21,796 bases of DNA from Paraglomus occultum (lineage: Eukaryota; Glomeromycota; Glomeromycetes; Paraglomerales; Paraglomeraceae), in NCBI GenBank assembly GCA_910592205.1, contig CAJVPJ010000564.1, positions 1-21,796 on the forward strand, in the 5' to 3' direction. Below the pieces are notes generated by a model. It was not told the DNA's origin and made no database searches. It saw nothing but the letters and a program-made list of their open reading frames with translations. The translations under genes and the position numbers were made by a program. Below are positions 12,201 through 21,205 of this stretch, one piece after another. Position 1 is the stretch's first letter. The number at the start of each line of letters is the position of its first letter.

Positions 12201-14875
12201 TATGATAACGTGTTATTTATTGCCTATTTTATGCACTGGTACTTTGCCGCTCGAGAACATTTATATTTCTTGTGTTACAGCTCAGATTCTCACTGCAAAA
12301 AGTAACCGAAAGTATTAACCCGCCAAAAAATTCCACATAAACCTTATTTATGCTGGGCATGTAATTCGTAGAGAGACCTTGTACGTTTGACAACACACAC
12401 AATACACACCGGGAGAGTGCGGGGACAACCAAATCTCATATTCTATTCATTCAATACTATTATTTATGCACTTACAATCTATAGGATACGTTATTTATAT
12501 TGAATGCGTCTTGTTTTACAACTCTAGCGTATTTGAAATAACATGCACCACTGGCGAGCAGGGTAATGTGAATAAAAAAGGTTATCATACCTGATGATCC
12601 GAGGGGCATCGTGACGTAGACGGAAACGAGCATACATTCTATAAAACGAACTGCCACAGGCTTTTATTTCATGGCGTATCACCAACACATTAATTAATTA
12701 TTTGCAGCGTTTGTCCCATTGTTAATAGACCCCTTGTCCTCTTTATTTGTAGGATTCAAAACGCTTGTTTATATATATTTACGAAGGATGACCTTTGTCC
12801 AAAACCAATGGTACGAGTAAGGTACGATATAGTGCTGGTACGGCATTTTCGACAAATACCACGGTATTAACACAACCATACCACCCCGTCACCTTGAACC
12901 AATTTGTTTGGTATGAGGTAAAAGTGCATGTCTGTTCCGCCATTCAGTCGAGAGATATGTGTTGTGCCAAAAAGCAAAAAGCAAACATTAAGTTTATGCT
13001 ATATTCTCAGGGTCGCATGTGTCGTTCACTTTACTAGATTGGTTGTGTCCTCCCGGTCTACCTGTTATATTCAAGTTCCGTCCGACTGCTGTTATTAGAC
13101 ATTATTTACACATGATTTATAACGTAAGACTTTATATTGCTTCAAATCTCATTGGCGAGAATGTTCGATTAATCTGTGCACGAACATTAATTCGGAGTGA
13201 CAATCTCCGCGTGTACAGATGGCTTGTTTGTAGAACATTACATTAGTCGTATTAATCAATCTGATTACGTATGACTGATATCAATTCGGGCAGAACGTTG
13301 GCCGAACCGTTTGTAATACATCTTTGACTAGGGAGGGGCCATCAGCCAACAATATAAGAGTATGTGCTTCTTTGGTCAAGAAAATCATGCATCTTGCCGC
13401 CACATCTTCACTGCGCCTCGAGAATCAATTGGCATCCATAAACCTGTCCTAATTTGGTAACCGTCGGCAAGATCTTAACACTCAAAAGGCTAAATTTCGA
13501 ATCTTTTTGATCGTTCCAGTTTGTTATTTCAAATGCTTCTGTTGAAAAATTTATACTACGGGTAGGTGACACTCGACGCCATTTGATCGCACAGCTAGAC
13601 CTCGACGATTATGAGCATTTTTAAAAATACATTGCGTCAAAAGAAGGATAGAACCACTTTATCATCACCATGATACGCTGTGCCTGTGCCTGTCGATAAC
13701 ATTGCCTGACTTTTTGATGACTTGATCATATCCGTGTATTTTTTTTATCCCCTTGGATTACTTTTTGACCTCCCCACGCCATATATATTTTTGATGTACC
13801 CATTCTCCAAATTTGCCATAAATTTTCTTAAACTATTCCATTTCTAAATTCTCCTTGGGCTCTTTTGGGTATCTTTCGGCTCCTTACTGAATTAACACTA
13901 CGATATCGTCGAGTTTTTTGCCGAGATATCGATTTTTTGATATTATACAAATATTGTCCAACTCCATCCAAACATACTCCACTCTGTTGTTCTGCGTGAT
14001 ACCCCTTTACGTAAACTACAGAAAAAGAAAAGACTCTGTTCATAACACATACACAGAAAACTTCTTATTTTGTATATATATACCCACTCTTCCATTTTGA
14101 TAATACCACCTTCCTTTCTTCTCTTGGTTACTGTAGATAAATAAAACCTGGAATAAGTGGTTTTGCAAAAAATAGGGCCCCTTCCAACCTATCTCTTGGG
14201 TTCCCAATAGAAATAAGAATATTAGGGTCTTTTAGATTATTTAGCACTTATAGAAATCCCTTTGTCCATTGTATATTTCCCCCTCCTGTTCCAAAAGCAA
14301 GAGCATAATTCACTCGCTTGAGCTTTCCATTTTACATTCCATACTTTCTTTTCACTTGTTCTTTTTTATTACAGTTGACTAGAAGATATATTCCTTGCGC
14401 ATAAAAGTGTGTACAGATTTTGTGGGTTTGCACAACCTTTTCTTCTTTCCTTTGTAGCTTTTTTCTTTCAACAGTTTGTACGATAATATTTATTTGTGTA
14501 AGCAACAGAGTTTTTTCTTTTCTGTAAGGTATAGTACGATACGTTTAGGCTTTCACCCACTCTTCTTTGTCGTGAACTGCTGTTGTACGTTGTCTCTACA
14601 TAGTGGCCTAAACTTACGATTTTCTTTCTTAAAAAATTTTAAACTCACCTCCCCTCCTTATAAATAAACAATACCTTAGGAGCATTAAAGTTTAAAAGTT
14701 ATGGAGGTATGAAAGATTTACTATATTAAACCAAGATTGCGACTGCTCCCCCCGCTGGGTGCGCATTGGGCGTTGAGATTGCTGCGTTATCGTACATATT
14801 TGTCATGCCGCTAATTCCTTCTTCTGTTTCGTTCAGTCACATGAGACAACAAAGACGGTTCACAATGCTTGGAAA
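12201..14875. other. intergenic; pyrimidine-rich toward the 3' side
   Basis: Several short open frames on both strands (for example 12229-12432, 12795-13037, 13019-13246, 13828-14043) lack family features or supporting splice structure. From about 14090 to 14660 the plus strand is rich in C and T runs, as is common in promoters and leaders of fungal genes. It precedes the PSP1-domain gene and may hold its promoter. TATATATA-type stretches lie at 13783-13788 and about 14071-14080. Confidence 0.4.
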
Positions 14876-17404
14876 ATGGTGAGCGTTATCATAAATGGTG
14901 CTTAACACCACAGCCAACTGATACATTACCCTAACTTAACTGTAGGAAGCAGAAAAAGGAGATTTGATCGATCCCGTATCATGTAGACAATTCATTATTT
15001 GTTGGGCTTCGTTCTAACATGACGCTTTACTCTTTCTGTTGTGTATGTTCCGAATTACCCAACCTTGTCATTACATACACACCTTTCAAAATTCCCCTTT
15101 CTGTTCCCTCATAGTCCAAGTCCACCGGCAGATCCGGAAGCCCCGCTTCTGTCACACAAAAAACCTCTAATGCCAACGGTGAATCCCACAGCGGCAAGAA
15201 CAGCCCATCACCAGCTCCCAATTCGCCAACAACTTCTGTAACTAATGCTCCATACAGTCAAAGTTGGAAAGTCGTGGGAAGTCCACCGAATCGTGTCATT
15301 CATTCGATCCCTCCTAACTCCGATGACCAAGCTTCGACTGGTAAAAAATCTGATGACGATGTCCAGGAACAAAAACTACGCAGACCATCCAGCACTCCAG
15401 GTACACCCCAAAGACACTTAAACGGAGGATCTGAGTTGACATCTCGATTGCTATCCAATGCTTCACCATCGAAAATCCAACAACAGCAGCAGCCGAATAT
15501 TGTGCATTCAAACGGTGACGTTGCTAACGGTAAGTGGGGGGCCCTACCTGGTTTGCAATGGACGAGTACATCAATTTGGAACGGTCAAAATCAACAACAA
15601 GGATCCGGTTCAGGATCTAAAGGCACTTCACGTACATCTCCAACACCACCGCCGGTGGTATCGAATGAAGAGGTCAATAATAATTCTTCTTATGAACGTG
15701 ATATAGGTTCCCCACCGGGCATGGGGAAATTGCCTATACCTGTTCCACCGAATCCACAATATCGACAGCAGAGAAGTCTATCGTTCTCCGTTGGACAACA
15801 TGACACCGATTTATTTTTCGGATATGCTCCTCAATCTCGGCGGGATAGTATTCCTTATCGTAATACATTGCATTCACTGCCACTTATGGAGGAGGAAGTT
15901 GATGACCTACCATACTCCGGTCGATTCCGGGGTCGTTCTAAATCTTCTGCTGCAGCATACGGAATTATTTCTGCCCACCAGGAAGTTCCTCATGCTGAAG
16001 ATGTTAACGATTATCGTCGTGATTCTGAGTATTCAGAGTCCGGATCTATTTGGAACACTCAAGGTGCTCATAGTGAAGGACCATTGCTACATCACCGACG
16101 ATCTATGCCTGCGACCTCTGATTATCCAGGAATGTGGGAGAGTTTTAATGCTTCGGCGCCAGCTGCAGCCTATTTGGCGGCCATGACTTCCACAACGGAA
16201 CAGGAGCGATACGAGAAACTGAGGCAAAGAAGGTTTTCAGTCTCGCAAGCTACTCCCTATGGGCATGAATATCGATTTATGGACGGAACGCCTGATTTAC
16301 GTATGATGAGCAATCGGTAAGCAGACATGCTAATGGTCCTGTAGCGGTGTTGGCGGTTGCTTAACGATCCAAATTATAAACATTAGCTGTTTAACGAGCT
16401 CTTTAAATAATCGAATAACTAAAAATCGCAGTTGATATTCAATTATCGTAGCAATATCGACTCGGAATGTGCATTCATCACATTATATAATCATTACTAA
16501 TTTTTTGATACTTATCATTGGTTTAGCCCGACAATTGATCCTGCTGGCTATGCACATCTCGCACAAAGACGTCACTCAGTCGCTGGACCAGCTATATCCC
16601 TTCCTCAGACATCCCGTTACCATCTGCCGGAAGCTCTTGAAAATCTTCATATTAGTAACCAACCCGTATCATACACAAATGAGACGAGCTATCCAAGTAT
16701 TCCTGAAGACGTTGATGATTATTTTGACAATGACGAATCTCGCACGAGAGCATGGAACGAACTTGGCAAAGGTCTTCCACTTCATGCTATCCCAACTCAC
16801 GGTCCTCTATATCTTGTCGAATTCAAAGCCGGACGTACGGATCTCTTCTACGTAACTGAAAATAGTGGTGTAGTTGTGAAGAAGGGTGACCTTGTAATTG
16901 TCGAGGCTGATCGAGGAAAGGATCTTGGTAAAATAACGAACGATTCAATTACGCCACAGCAAGTCCAAATTCTGCAACAGCAAGCAGAAGCTATGAATGA
17001 TGGACATCGAGTGAATAAAGAGATTCATCCCAAACGCATTTATCGACTGGCTCAGCCGGCAGAAGTTACTATGTTAGTAACCAAGAATCAAGATGAAGCG
17101 AAAGCGATGCTAGTCTGTCAGACCAAAGTTCGTCAGAAGAAGTTGCCTATGGAAGTTGTTGATGCTGAATACCAATGGTCAGTTGCTTTTTTTTACACTT
17201 ATGTTACTGGCGCTAATTTGTGTAATTCCGATGCTGATAAATAATACTCGCATATTTGATAGGGATCGACGCAAGCTCACTTTCTACTTCATCGCTGAGC
17301 GTCGTATCGACTTCCGTGAATTGGTGCGCGATCTATTTAAGATCTACAAAACTCGTATCTGGATGTGTGCTGTAAACCCACTCATGAATAAAGCAAAGAA
17401 ATGA
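14876..17404 (+). CDS. PSP1 C-terminal domain protein
   Basis: Fungal protein with a PSP1 C-terminal domain, named after yeast PSP1, a high-copy suppressor of DNA polymerase alpha mutants; bacterial relatives (YaaT-like) act with RNase Y. Its biochemical role is not clear. Exons: 14876-14878, 14946-14975, 15115-16316, 16527-17177, 17263-17404, giving 675 residues. Exons 3-5 are firm: donor GTAAGC and acceptor TTTAG after residue 411, then donor GTCAGT and acceptor GATAG at DAEYQW-DRR. The first two exons are inferred: the ATG ends exon 1, and a 30-base exon encodes [10 protein letters not shown]. Residues 1-500 are Ser/Pro/Gln/Asn-rich and look disordered, with RRxS sites at Ser103, 256, 315, 386 and 429. 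The PSP1 domain is about 504-675: [43 protein letters not shown], then [20 protein letters not shown] and TRIWMC. A short upstream open frame beginning at ATG 14841 overlaps the inferred start. Intact downstream; the 5' end is uncertain. Confidence 0.88.
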
Positions 17405-18054
17405 AATCAGATAGTTATTATTCAAGAAACTAGACTAAAGCGTTTCAATTCCAATCAATGATCTAGAAAAGAGTTCTGCATATCATGCCAATCCCTTCAA
17501 GAGGCGTCAGGAACGACTTTATTTGTTTAATATTTATACCTTTGTAGAAAGAGATGATTATAATGATTACCTTTCAATTCCCTTTCCGATAACCCTTTGT
17601 TTCCCATTTTTCTTTGTATCTATATTTTCATCACCCACACCATAATAAACTTGTGTGTTGCATTTAAAGTATTATGGTACTCTCCAAAAGATGTCTACAG
17701 AGTTACCTACAGAAAATATGTTTGGTCTCAACGCTGTTATCATTACAATCTTTTCATCATTACGATCCAATGCAATCCAAGTTGCTCAACCCAATTGCCG
17801 AGCCTCTTGGAAACGCAAGTCTTTTCATACGTCGATGCTCAGATTTGTACTATTACTATAACAAACGGGGAAAGTGAATACAACTATATTGCGCGGCTTT
17901 CTTAAACTACATCAGAAAAGAAAGGATTAGGAATTTGCAAAAGATTGTCGAATGCTGATATACTTGACAATCAGTTCTACGGATATATTAATATTAATAT
18001 GGTTAATGATAATGTGTCTGCTGGCCTTTCGCGGAATTGAGATTTTAACTCGGA
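17405..18054. other. 3' flank of the PSP1-domain gene
   Basis: Contains an AATAAA at 17644-17649, 240 bases past the stop, which may be a polyadenylation signal. Three overlapping open frames at 17597-17905 exist in all three plus-strand frames; none resembles a known protein, so I call none of them. Confidence 0.4.
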
Positions 18055-18109
18055 TGGATTGTAACACATCAATAGTAATTACTTTTTTCTGCATGATCTC
18101 CGGAGAGAA

Positions 18110-18650
18110 TCAAGGCTCCATCAAGCAATGCCCGGAGAAAGATTCCCCGAGCGACATTTTTCATCTCGGTCCACAATTTAGGCACTTGTACATCTCGGTC
18201 TCTCCTATTTTTTGGATAATACACGGACCCCTAATTCTTCTGCTTTAGCCACCAGACGTTGGCGAACAGCTTTGCGTGATATCTTTCTTGTTTTTCGAGT
18301 TTATCATATTCGACACCCCAAAAGGAGGAATGATAATGGCACCAAATTCGCGCGTAAAAAATGCGACGCTATTTGTATGAATTTCACTTTGTAGGCGTTT
18401 GATTTTTCGTCGCATCCGAAAGGTTGCCGTATCAAGTCGCAAGGCCTGTTTCTTCTTACGTCTGGAACTAGAGGCCGCCAGTTTGTCCTTTGTGGAAAGT
18501 AAATTATCCATGTATTTGCGTCCAATGTCGTATAGGCCAATTTTACCTACGTAGGTAATAAAGAACGCAAATCTCCAATTTTACCTACACCTTTAGTAGG
18601 AGAGTACCACGTGAAAGGCCAGGGTCAATGGAAACTGCATTAACAGTCGG
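18110..18650 (-). pseudogene. Fanzor RNA-guided nuclease pseudogene, copy 1
   Basis: Fanzor proteins are eukaryotic relatives of transposon-encoded TnpB, RNA-guided DNA nucleases with a RuvC fold. Readable on the minus strand in order: VSIDPG (RuvC-I Asp) near 18630; then an 88-codon open stretch (18245-18511) with KKDKLAASSSRRKKKQALRL, RMRRKIKRLQSEIHTNSVAF and FGAIIIPPFGVSNM; then, after a frame change, ISRKAVRQRLVAKAEELGVRV ending in a stop; then EMYKCLNCG and a damaged DRDE near 18150. The loss of pieces and several frame changes make it inactive. At the RuvC-II position where bacterial TnpB usually has Glu, this one has Pro (IIIPPF), as expected for Fanzor and its closest TnpB relatives. 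Confidence 0.8.
18543..18558. repeat. 16-bp perfect palindrome in a local duplication
   Basis: TTACCTACGTAGGTAA is a perfect inverted repeat. It lies where CCAATTTTACCTAC occurs twice (18539-18552 and 18579-18592). Copy 2 of the element has this sequence once, so the 40 bases were gained in copy 1. Confidence 0.8.
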
Positions 18651-18931
18651 ATGTTATTCGGTGAGGAACAGGCCACTTATTGGTATGTCCTCTCTTTCTC
18701 CGTAATAAAGAGGCCACAAATCGCGTTTGTCGTCTAGCGTGATAACAGGCTTATGGCATTGATGGATTATGGAGATAGGTCTCATAAAAACGGTTCCACG
18801 TGGTTTTTGAAAAACTCTGCGAACGAATTGTTATCGGTTGTCGTAAAGCCTTTCGAGAGCGAAATGATGAAGACGAAATGTGCCGGTGCCTGGTTGATCC
18901 GTTAATTATCCATCCCTAAAATTAATACACA

Positions 18932-19494
18932 TATAGTAACGTGGCAAAGGTACAGCAAAAGTTTCAAACATCAAATATTTTAACTATACCCATACTCAAA
19001 TTTAGCATACAATTCAAAATTTTATATCTCGACCCCTTCCCAACCAAACTGTATTTTTTTTTACTTGTTTTTCCTAGACCATCAGCATGATTGTTGAACG
19101 AATTACTGCGTAATTGCAAATAATTATGTGACATGATGACAATTTATGATATCATACACGCTTATTACCAAATATAGTAACAGTTTCCTCCTAATTTTGA
19201 CTAACACTCCAAGAACGTAAAATTTAGCAGACAACACAAAAAAAAATTATACAAATCGATTACAAACATGTGGAGATATGGATTTTTAAAGTTTTATGTC
19301 CCTAATAAGCGGCATACGGTTTTATGTGGTTTCATATGCTTTTAACGGTTCAGATAGATGTTTGTAAATTTGCTGTCATCCGATCGATCTGAAAGTTTAC
19401 ACATAATCAGGGTTTGTTGTACACTATATGCAGAGAAATTCTCAGAGTTTAATTATTCCTGTCCTGAATTACAATCAGTAGGATACTTTTGCAC
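18932..19494. other. spacer between the two head-to-head Fanzor copies
   Basis: AT-rich, with no gene. The outermost 20-25 bases on each side still resemble each other weakly in inverted orientation (GTGGCAAAGGTA against GTGCAAAAGTA), so the elements may extend slightly into it. The rest is not palindromic. Confidence 0.45.
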
Positions 19495-20299
19495 GTGTAT
19501 TAATTTTAGGGATGGATAATTAACGGATCAACCAGGCACCGGCACATTTCGTCTTTATCATTTCGCTCTCGGAAGGATTTGCGACAAACGATAGCAATTC
19601 GTGCGCAGAATTTTCAAAAATTACGTGGAACTGTTTTTATGTCACCTATCAATGCTTTCTGCATATCGCCATAAACCTGTTATCACGCTGGACGACAAAC
19701 GTGCTCTTGAAGGCGGAACAATAAGTGGCCTGTTCCCCACCGAGTAACGTCCGACTGCAAGCTCACATATATTCGCAAAACGAATAAATGGAAACTTTTA
19801 TGAGAGGCGAAAAAACAAATCCGCGAAACCCAAGCGGATGATTTTGTTAATACAGTTTCCATTGACCCTGGCCCTTCACGTGGTACTCTTCTATTAAAGG
19901 TGTAAGTAAAATTAGCCAATACGACATTGGACGAATTATTCGTCTGTGCAAGCACATGGATAATTTACTTTCCAAAAAGGACAAACTGGCGACCTCTAGT
20001 TCAAGACGTAAGAAGAAACAAGCTTTGCAACTTGATACGGCAATCTTCGGATGCGACGAAAAATCAAACGCCTACAAAGTGAAATTCATACAAATAGCGT
20101 CGCATTTTTTACGCGCAAATTATCATTCCTCCTTTTGGCGTATCGAATATGGTAAATCGAAAACAAGAAAGATATCACGCAAAGCCGTTCGTAAAATGCT
20201 CTGTCCCACTATCGAGTCCGCCAACGTCTGGTGGCTAAATCAGAAGAATTGGGGGTCCATGTTATTATCCAAAATGAGGCCTACACGTCAAAAAATAGG

Positions 20300-20398
20300 G
20301 CAAATCCAAATCCAAATTCAAATCCAAATCCTCAACCAGGACCAAATCCAAATCCTCAACCAGGACTAACTCCAGAAGCTCCTCCTGTCGGCAAGTAA
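20300..20398 (+). pseudogene. 3' end of an Asn-Pro-rich bacterial-like gene
   Basis: A plus-strand frame entering from the left junction reads Asn-Pro repeats (NPNPNSNPNPQPG, then PNPNPQPG) and ends LTPEAPPVGK at TAA 20396-20398. The DNA has a 24-base repeat (20319-20342 and 20343-20366) and 6-base CAAATC units. Everything upstream of residue NP is missing. The protein cannot be identified from this tail. It converges with, and overlaps by about 33 bases, the minus-strand frame ending at 20366. Confidence 0.4.
20301..20366 (+). repeat. short tandem repeats in the Asn-Pro-rich tail
   Basis: CAAATC-type 6-base units pass into two 24-base units, each CCAAATCC-type sequence followed by CTCAACCAGGAC. 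In frame they encode Asn-Pro pairs. Confidence 0.8.
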
Positions 20399-20563
20399 GA
20401 AAATATTTTTTTGCCCTACAAAAAATATTTCTGTAATTTTAGTTTTTTCATCTCCATTACCAGTGGGAAAATCTACCTCCTCAATTTTGATTGCAACAGG
20501 TCCTTTATTTCGGTCGTTATTAATAATTTCTGCTACTTTAAATACAATTTTTGTTTTTGCCAT
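20366..20563 (-). CDS. small unassigned bacterial-like open frame
   Basis: A 65-codon minus-strand frame begins MAKTKIVFKVAEI and continues NKGPVAIKIEEVDF and KTKITEIFFVGQKNIF, ending LLADRRSFWS. Its ATG lies 44 bases after the rplA stop codon on the same strand, with a purine-rich AAAAAGAAA just upstream as a weak ribosome-binding site. This order suggests it followed rplA in the donor genome. I do not recognise the family. The last 15 or so residues overlap the convergent Asn-Pro-rich frame and may not belong to the original protein. Confidence 0.4.
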   Translation of the reverse strand: MAKTKIVFKVAEIINNDRNKGPVAIKIEEVDFPTGNGDEKTKITEIFFVGQKNIFLLADRRSFWS

Positions 20564-20606
20564 ATTTCTTTTTATATATTATTAGTTATTATTATTGCCT
20601 TTAACA

Positions 20607-20908
20607 TTATTTTAATATCTTTAACCCTGGACCCATGGTAGTAGAAAGGGTTATGCTTTTTAGGCAGTCCCTTTCCAACCCACTGGACACAATTCAACTA
20701 TCTTTTCATATGTTATCTTATAATTTTCTTTTAATTGTTCTGGGCTAAAATTACTATTGCCGATTACTGTTTGAATATTACCACCTTTATCAGTCTTTAT
20801 TTCATTCTCTCCTTGCTGAAATTTGCTAATTTCTTCTAATATATTTTCGGTCAAGGAACCATTTTTTTTAGTAGGGTAATTTCCTTTTGGTCCCAATATT
20901 TTTTGTCC
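20607..20908 (-). pseudogene. rplA: 3' half of bacterial ribosomal protein uL1 gene, broken
   Basis: uL1 forms the L1 stalk of the large ribosomal subunit. The minus strand reads GQKILGPKGNYPTKKNGSLT (matching the family's ILGPKG-MP-P--GT stretch), then EISKFQQGENEIKTDKGGNI (family: G-VEFR-DK-GN-H), IGNSNFSPEQLKENY, and VGWKGTA. One base is missing at about 20660, giving a stop. In the next frame it continues KSITLSTTMGPGLKI, the canonical C-terminal KS-T-S-TMGPG of bacterial uL1, ending at TAA 20607-20609. Only about 100 of the expected 220-230 residues are present; the N-terminal half is cut off at the Fanzor junction near 20906. The sequence is AT-rich and Lys/Asn/Ile-rich, like Mollicutes. 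Eukaryotic uL1 (L10a) lacks this bacterial signature. Fungal mitochondrial uL1 is nuclear, normally carries introns and would not sit beside such neighbours. Confidence 0.8.
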
Positions 20909-21205
20909 GAGATGTACAAGTGCCTAAACTGTGGGACTGTCATAGATCGAGATGAAAATGGCGCCTGGGGAGTCTTTCTCCGGGCATTGCTTGATGGAGC
21001 CTTGATTCTCTCCGGAGATTATGCAGGAAATAAAACGACACAACTTAATATAAAAATTTGAGGGGTAATTTTTTTAGACTTTTTGAATTTGGACTAGAAT
21101 TTAAGGTAATATGTGGGTTCAGAGTGGACTCAAGAAGACCCCAAAGTCGGCATAATCCGATGTCGTTTTAATCTGCCACAATTACTATTAATGTGTTACA
21201 ATCCA

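Larger units (their letters stand above)
18055..18931 (-). mobile_element. Fanzor (TnpB-like) element, copy 1, decayed
   Basis: This 877-base block matches, in reverse, the block at 19495-21205 of the same window. Shared 5' end: ATTAATTTTAGGGATGGATA (18913-18929 and 19498-19517). Shared 3' end: ATGTGTTACAATCCA (18055-18069 with one mismatch, and 21191-21205). Compared with copy 2 it lacks several pieces: the IIRLCK segment, the HYR segment, most of the first zinc-knuckle region and about 100 bases after SGD. It carries a 40-base duplication at 18539-18592. No terminal inverted repeat or transposase (TnpA-like serine recombinase) gene is seen, so these are probably nuclease-only or non-autonomous copies. 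Confidence 0.8.
20301..20906. other. foreign (bacterial-like) DNA insert inside Fanzor copy 2
   Basis: Copy 1 has AAAAAATAGG followed within a few bases by CCGAGATGTAC. In copy 2 these two flanks (about 20290-20300 and 20907-20917) are separated by about 600 bases. The inserted DNA is AT-rich, intron-free and densely coding: the 3' end of an Asn-Pro-rich gene (+), a 65-codon frame (-) and the 3' end of rplA (-). Both end genes are cut off by the junctions. No target-site duplication, terminal repeat or transposase is visible, so it looks like captured filler DNA rather than a transposon. An assembly chimera cannot be excluded from sequence alone. Confidence 0.7.
19560..21045 (+). pseudogene. 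Fanzor RNA-guided nuclease pseudogene, copy 2
   Basis: Segments in order on the plus strand: LRQTIAIRAQNFQKLRGTVF (about 19580-19640), VSIDPG with the RuvC-I Asp (19855-19872), then DIGRIIRLCKHMDNLLSKKD and RRKKKQALQLDTAIF (19923-20047). After a frame change come RMRRKIKRLQSEIHTNSVAF and, in another frame, IIIPPFGVSNM; then ISRKAVRKML, then HYRVRQRLVAKSEELGVHVI and QNEAYTSK (about 20214-20291). The foreign insert follows, then EMYKCLNCGTVIDRDENGAW (20909-20968) with a CxxC knuckle and the RuvC-III Asp, and FLRALLDGALILSGD. The HYR-RQRL, NEAYTSK and C-x-x-CG-DRDxNGA blocks are diagnostic of TnpB/Fanzor. The first zinc-knuckle pair expected after AYTSK is absent. At least four frame changes and the insert make it inactive. 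Confidence 0.85.
19495..21205 (+). mobile_element. Fanzor (TnpB-like) element, copy 2, interrupted
   Basis: Longer relative of the inverted block at 18055-18931, sharing its ends and its internal order. It is about 1.1 kb of element sequence split by about 600 bases of unrelated DNA (20301-20906). After the nuclease frame it continues with about 160 bases of AT-rich sequence (21040-21205) that copy 1 has mostly lost. Several frame changes show it is inactive. No transposase gene is present. Confidence 0.8.

Noticed and set aside
15041-15241. Open frames on both strands at the 5' part of the PSP1-domain gene
   Set aside because: They are out of frame with the spliced model that leads into the conserved C-terminal domain.
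17597-17905. Three overlapping plus-strand open frames after the PSP1-domain gene
   Set aside because: All three frames are open over the same bases, none resembles a protein family, and a polyadenylation-type signal lies among them.
20411-20641. Plus-strand open frame rich in Phe, Ile and Leu within the bacterial insert
   Set aside because: It is the antisense of the small minus-strand frame and the uL1 tail, which are better supported.
20301-20906. Mollicutes genetic code (TGA as Trp) as evidence for the donor
   Set aside because: The uL1 and small-gene frames use TGG for Trp and contain no in-frame TGA, so the code cannot be judged. TGA codons read in the antisense of the Asn-Pro tail are not meaningful.
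18055-21205. A TnpA-like serine recombinase or other transposase linked to the Fanzor copies
   Set aside because: No catalytic motif or open frame outside the nuclease remnant supports one in the elements or the spacer.
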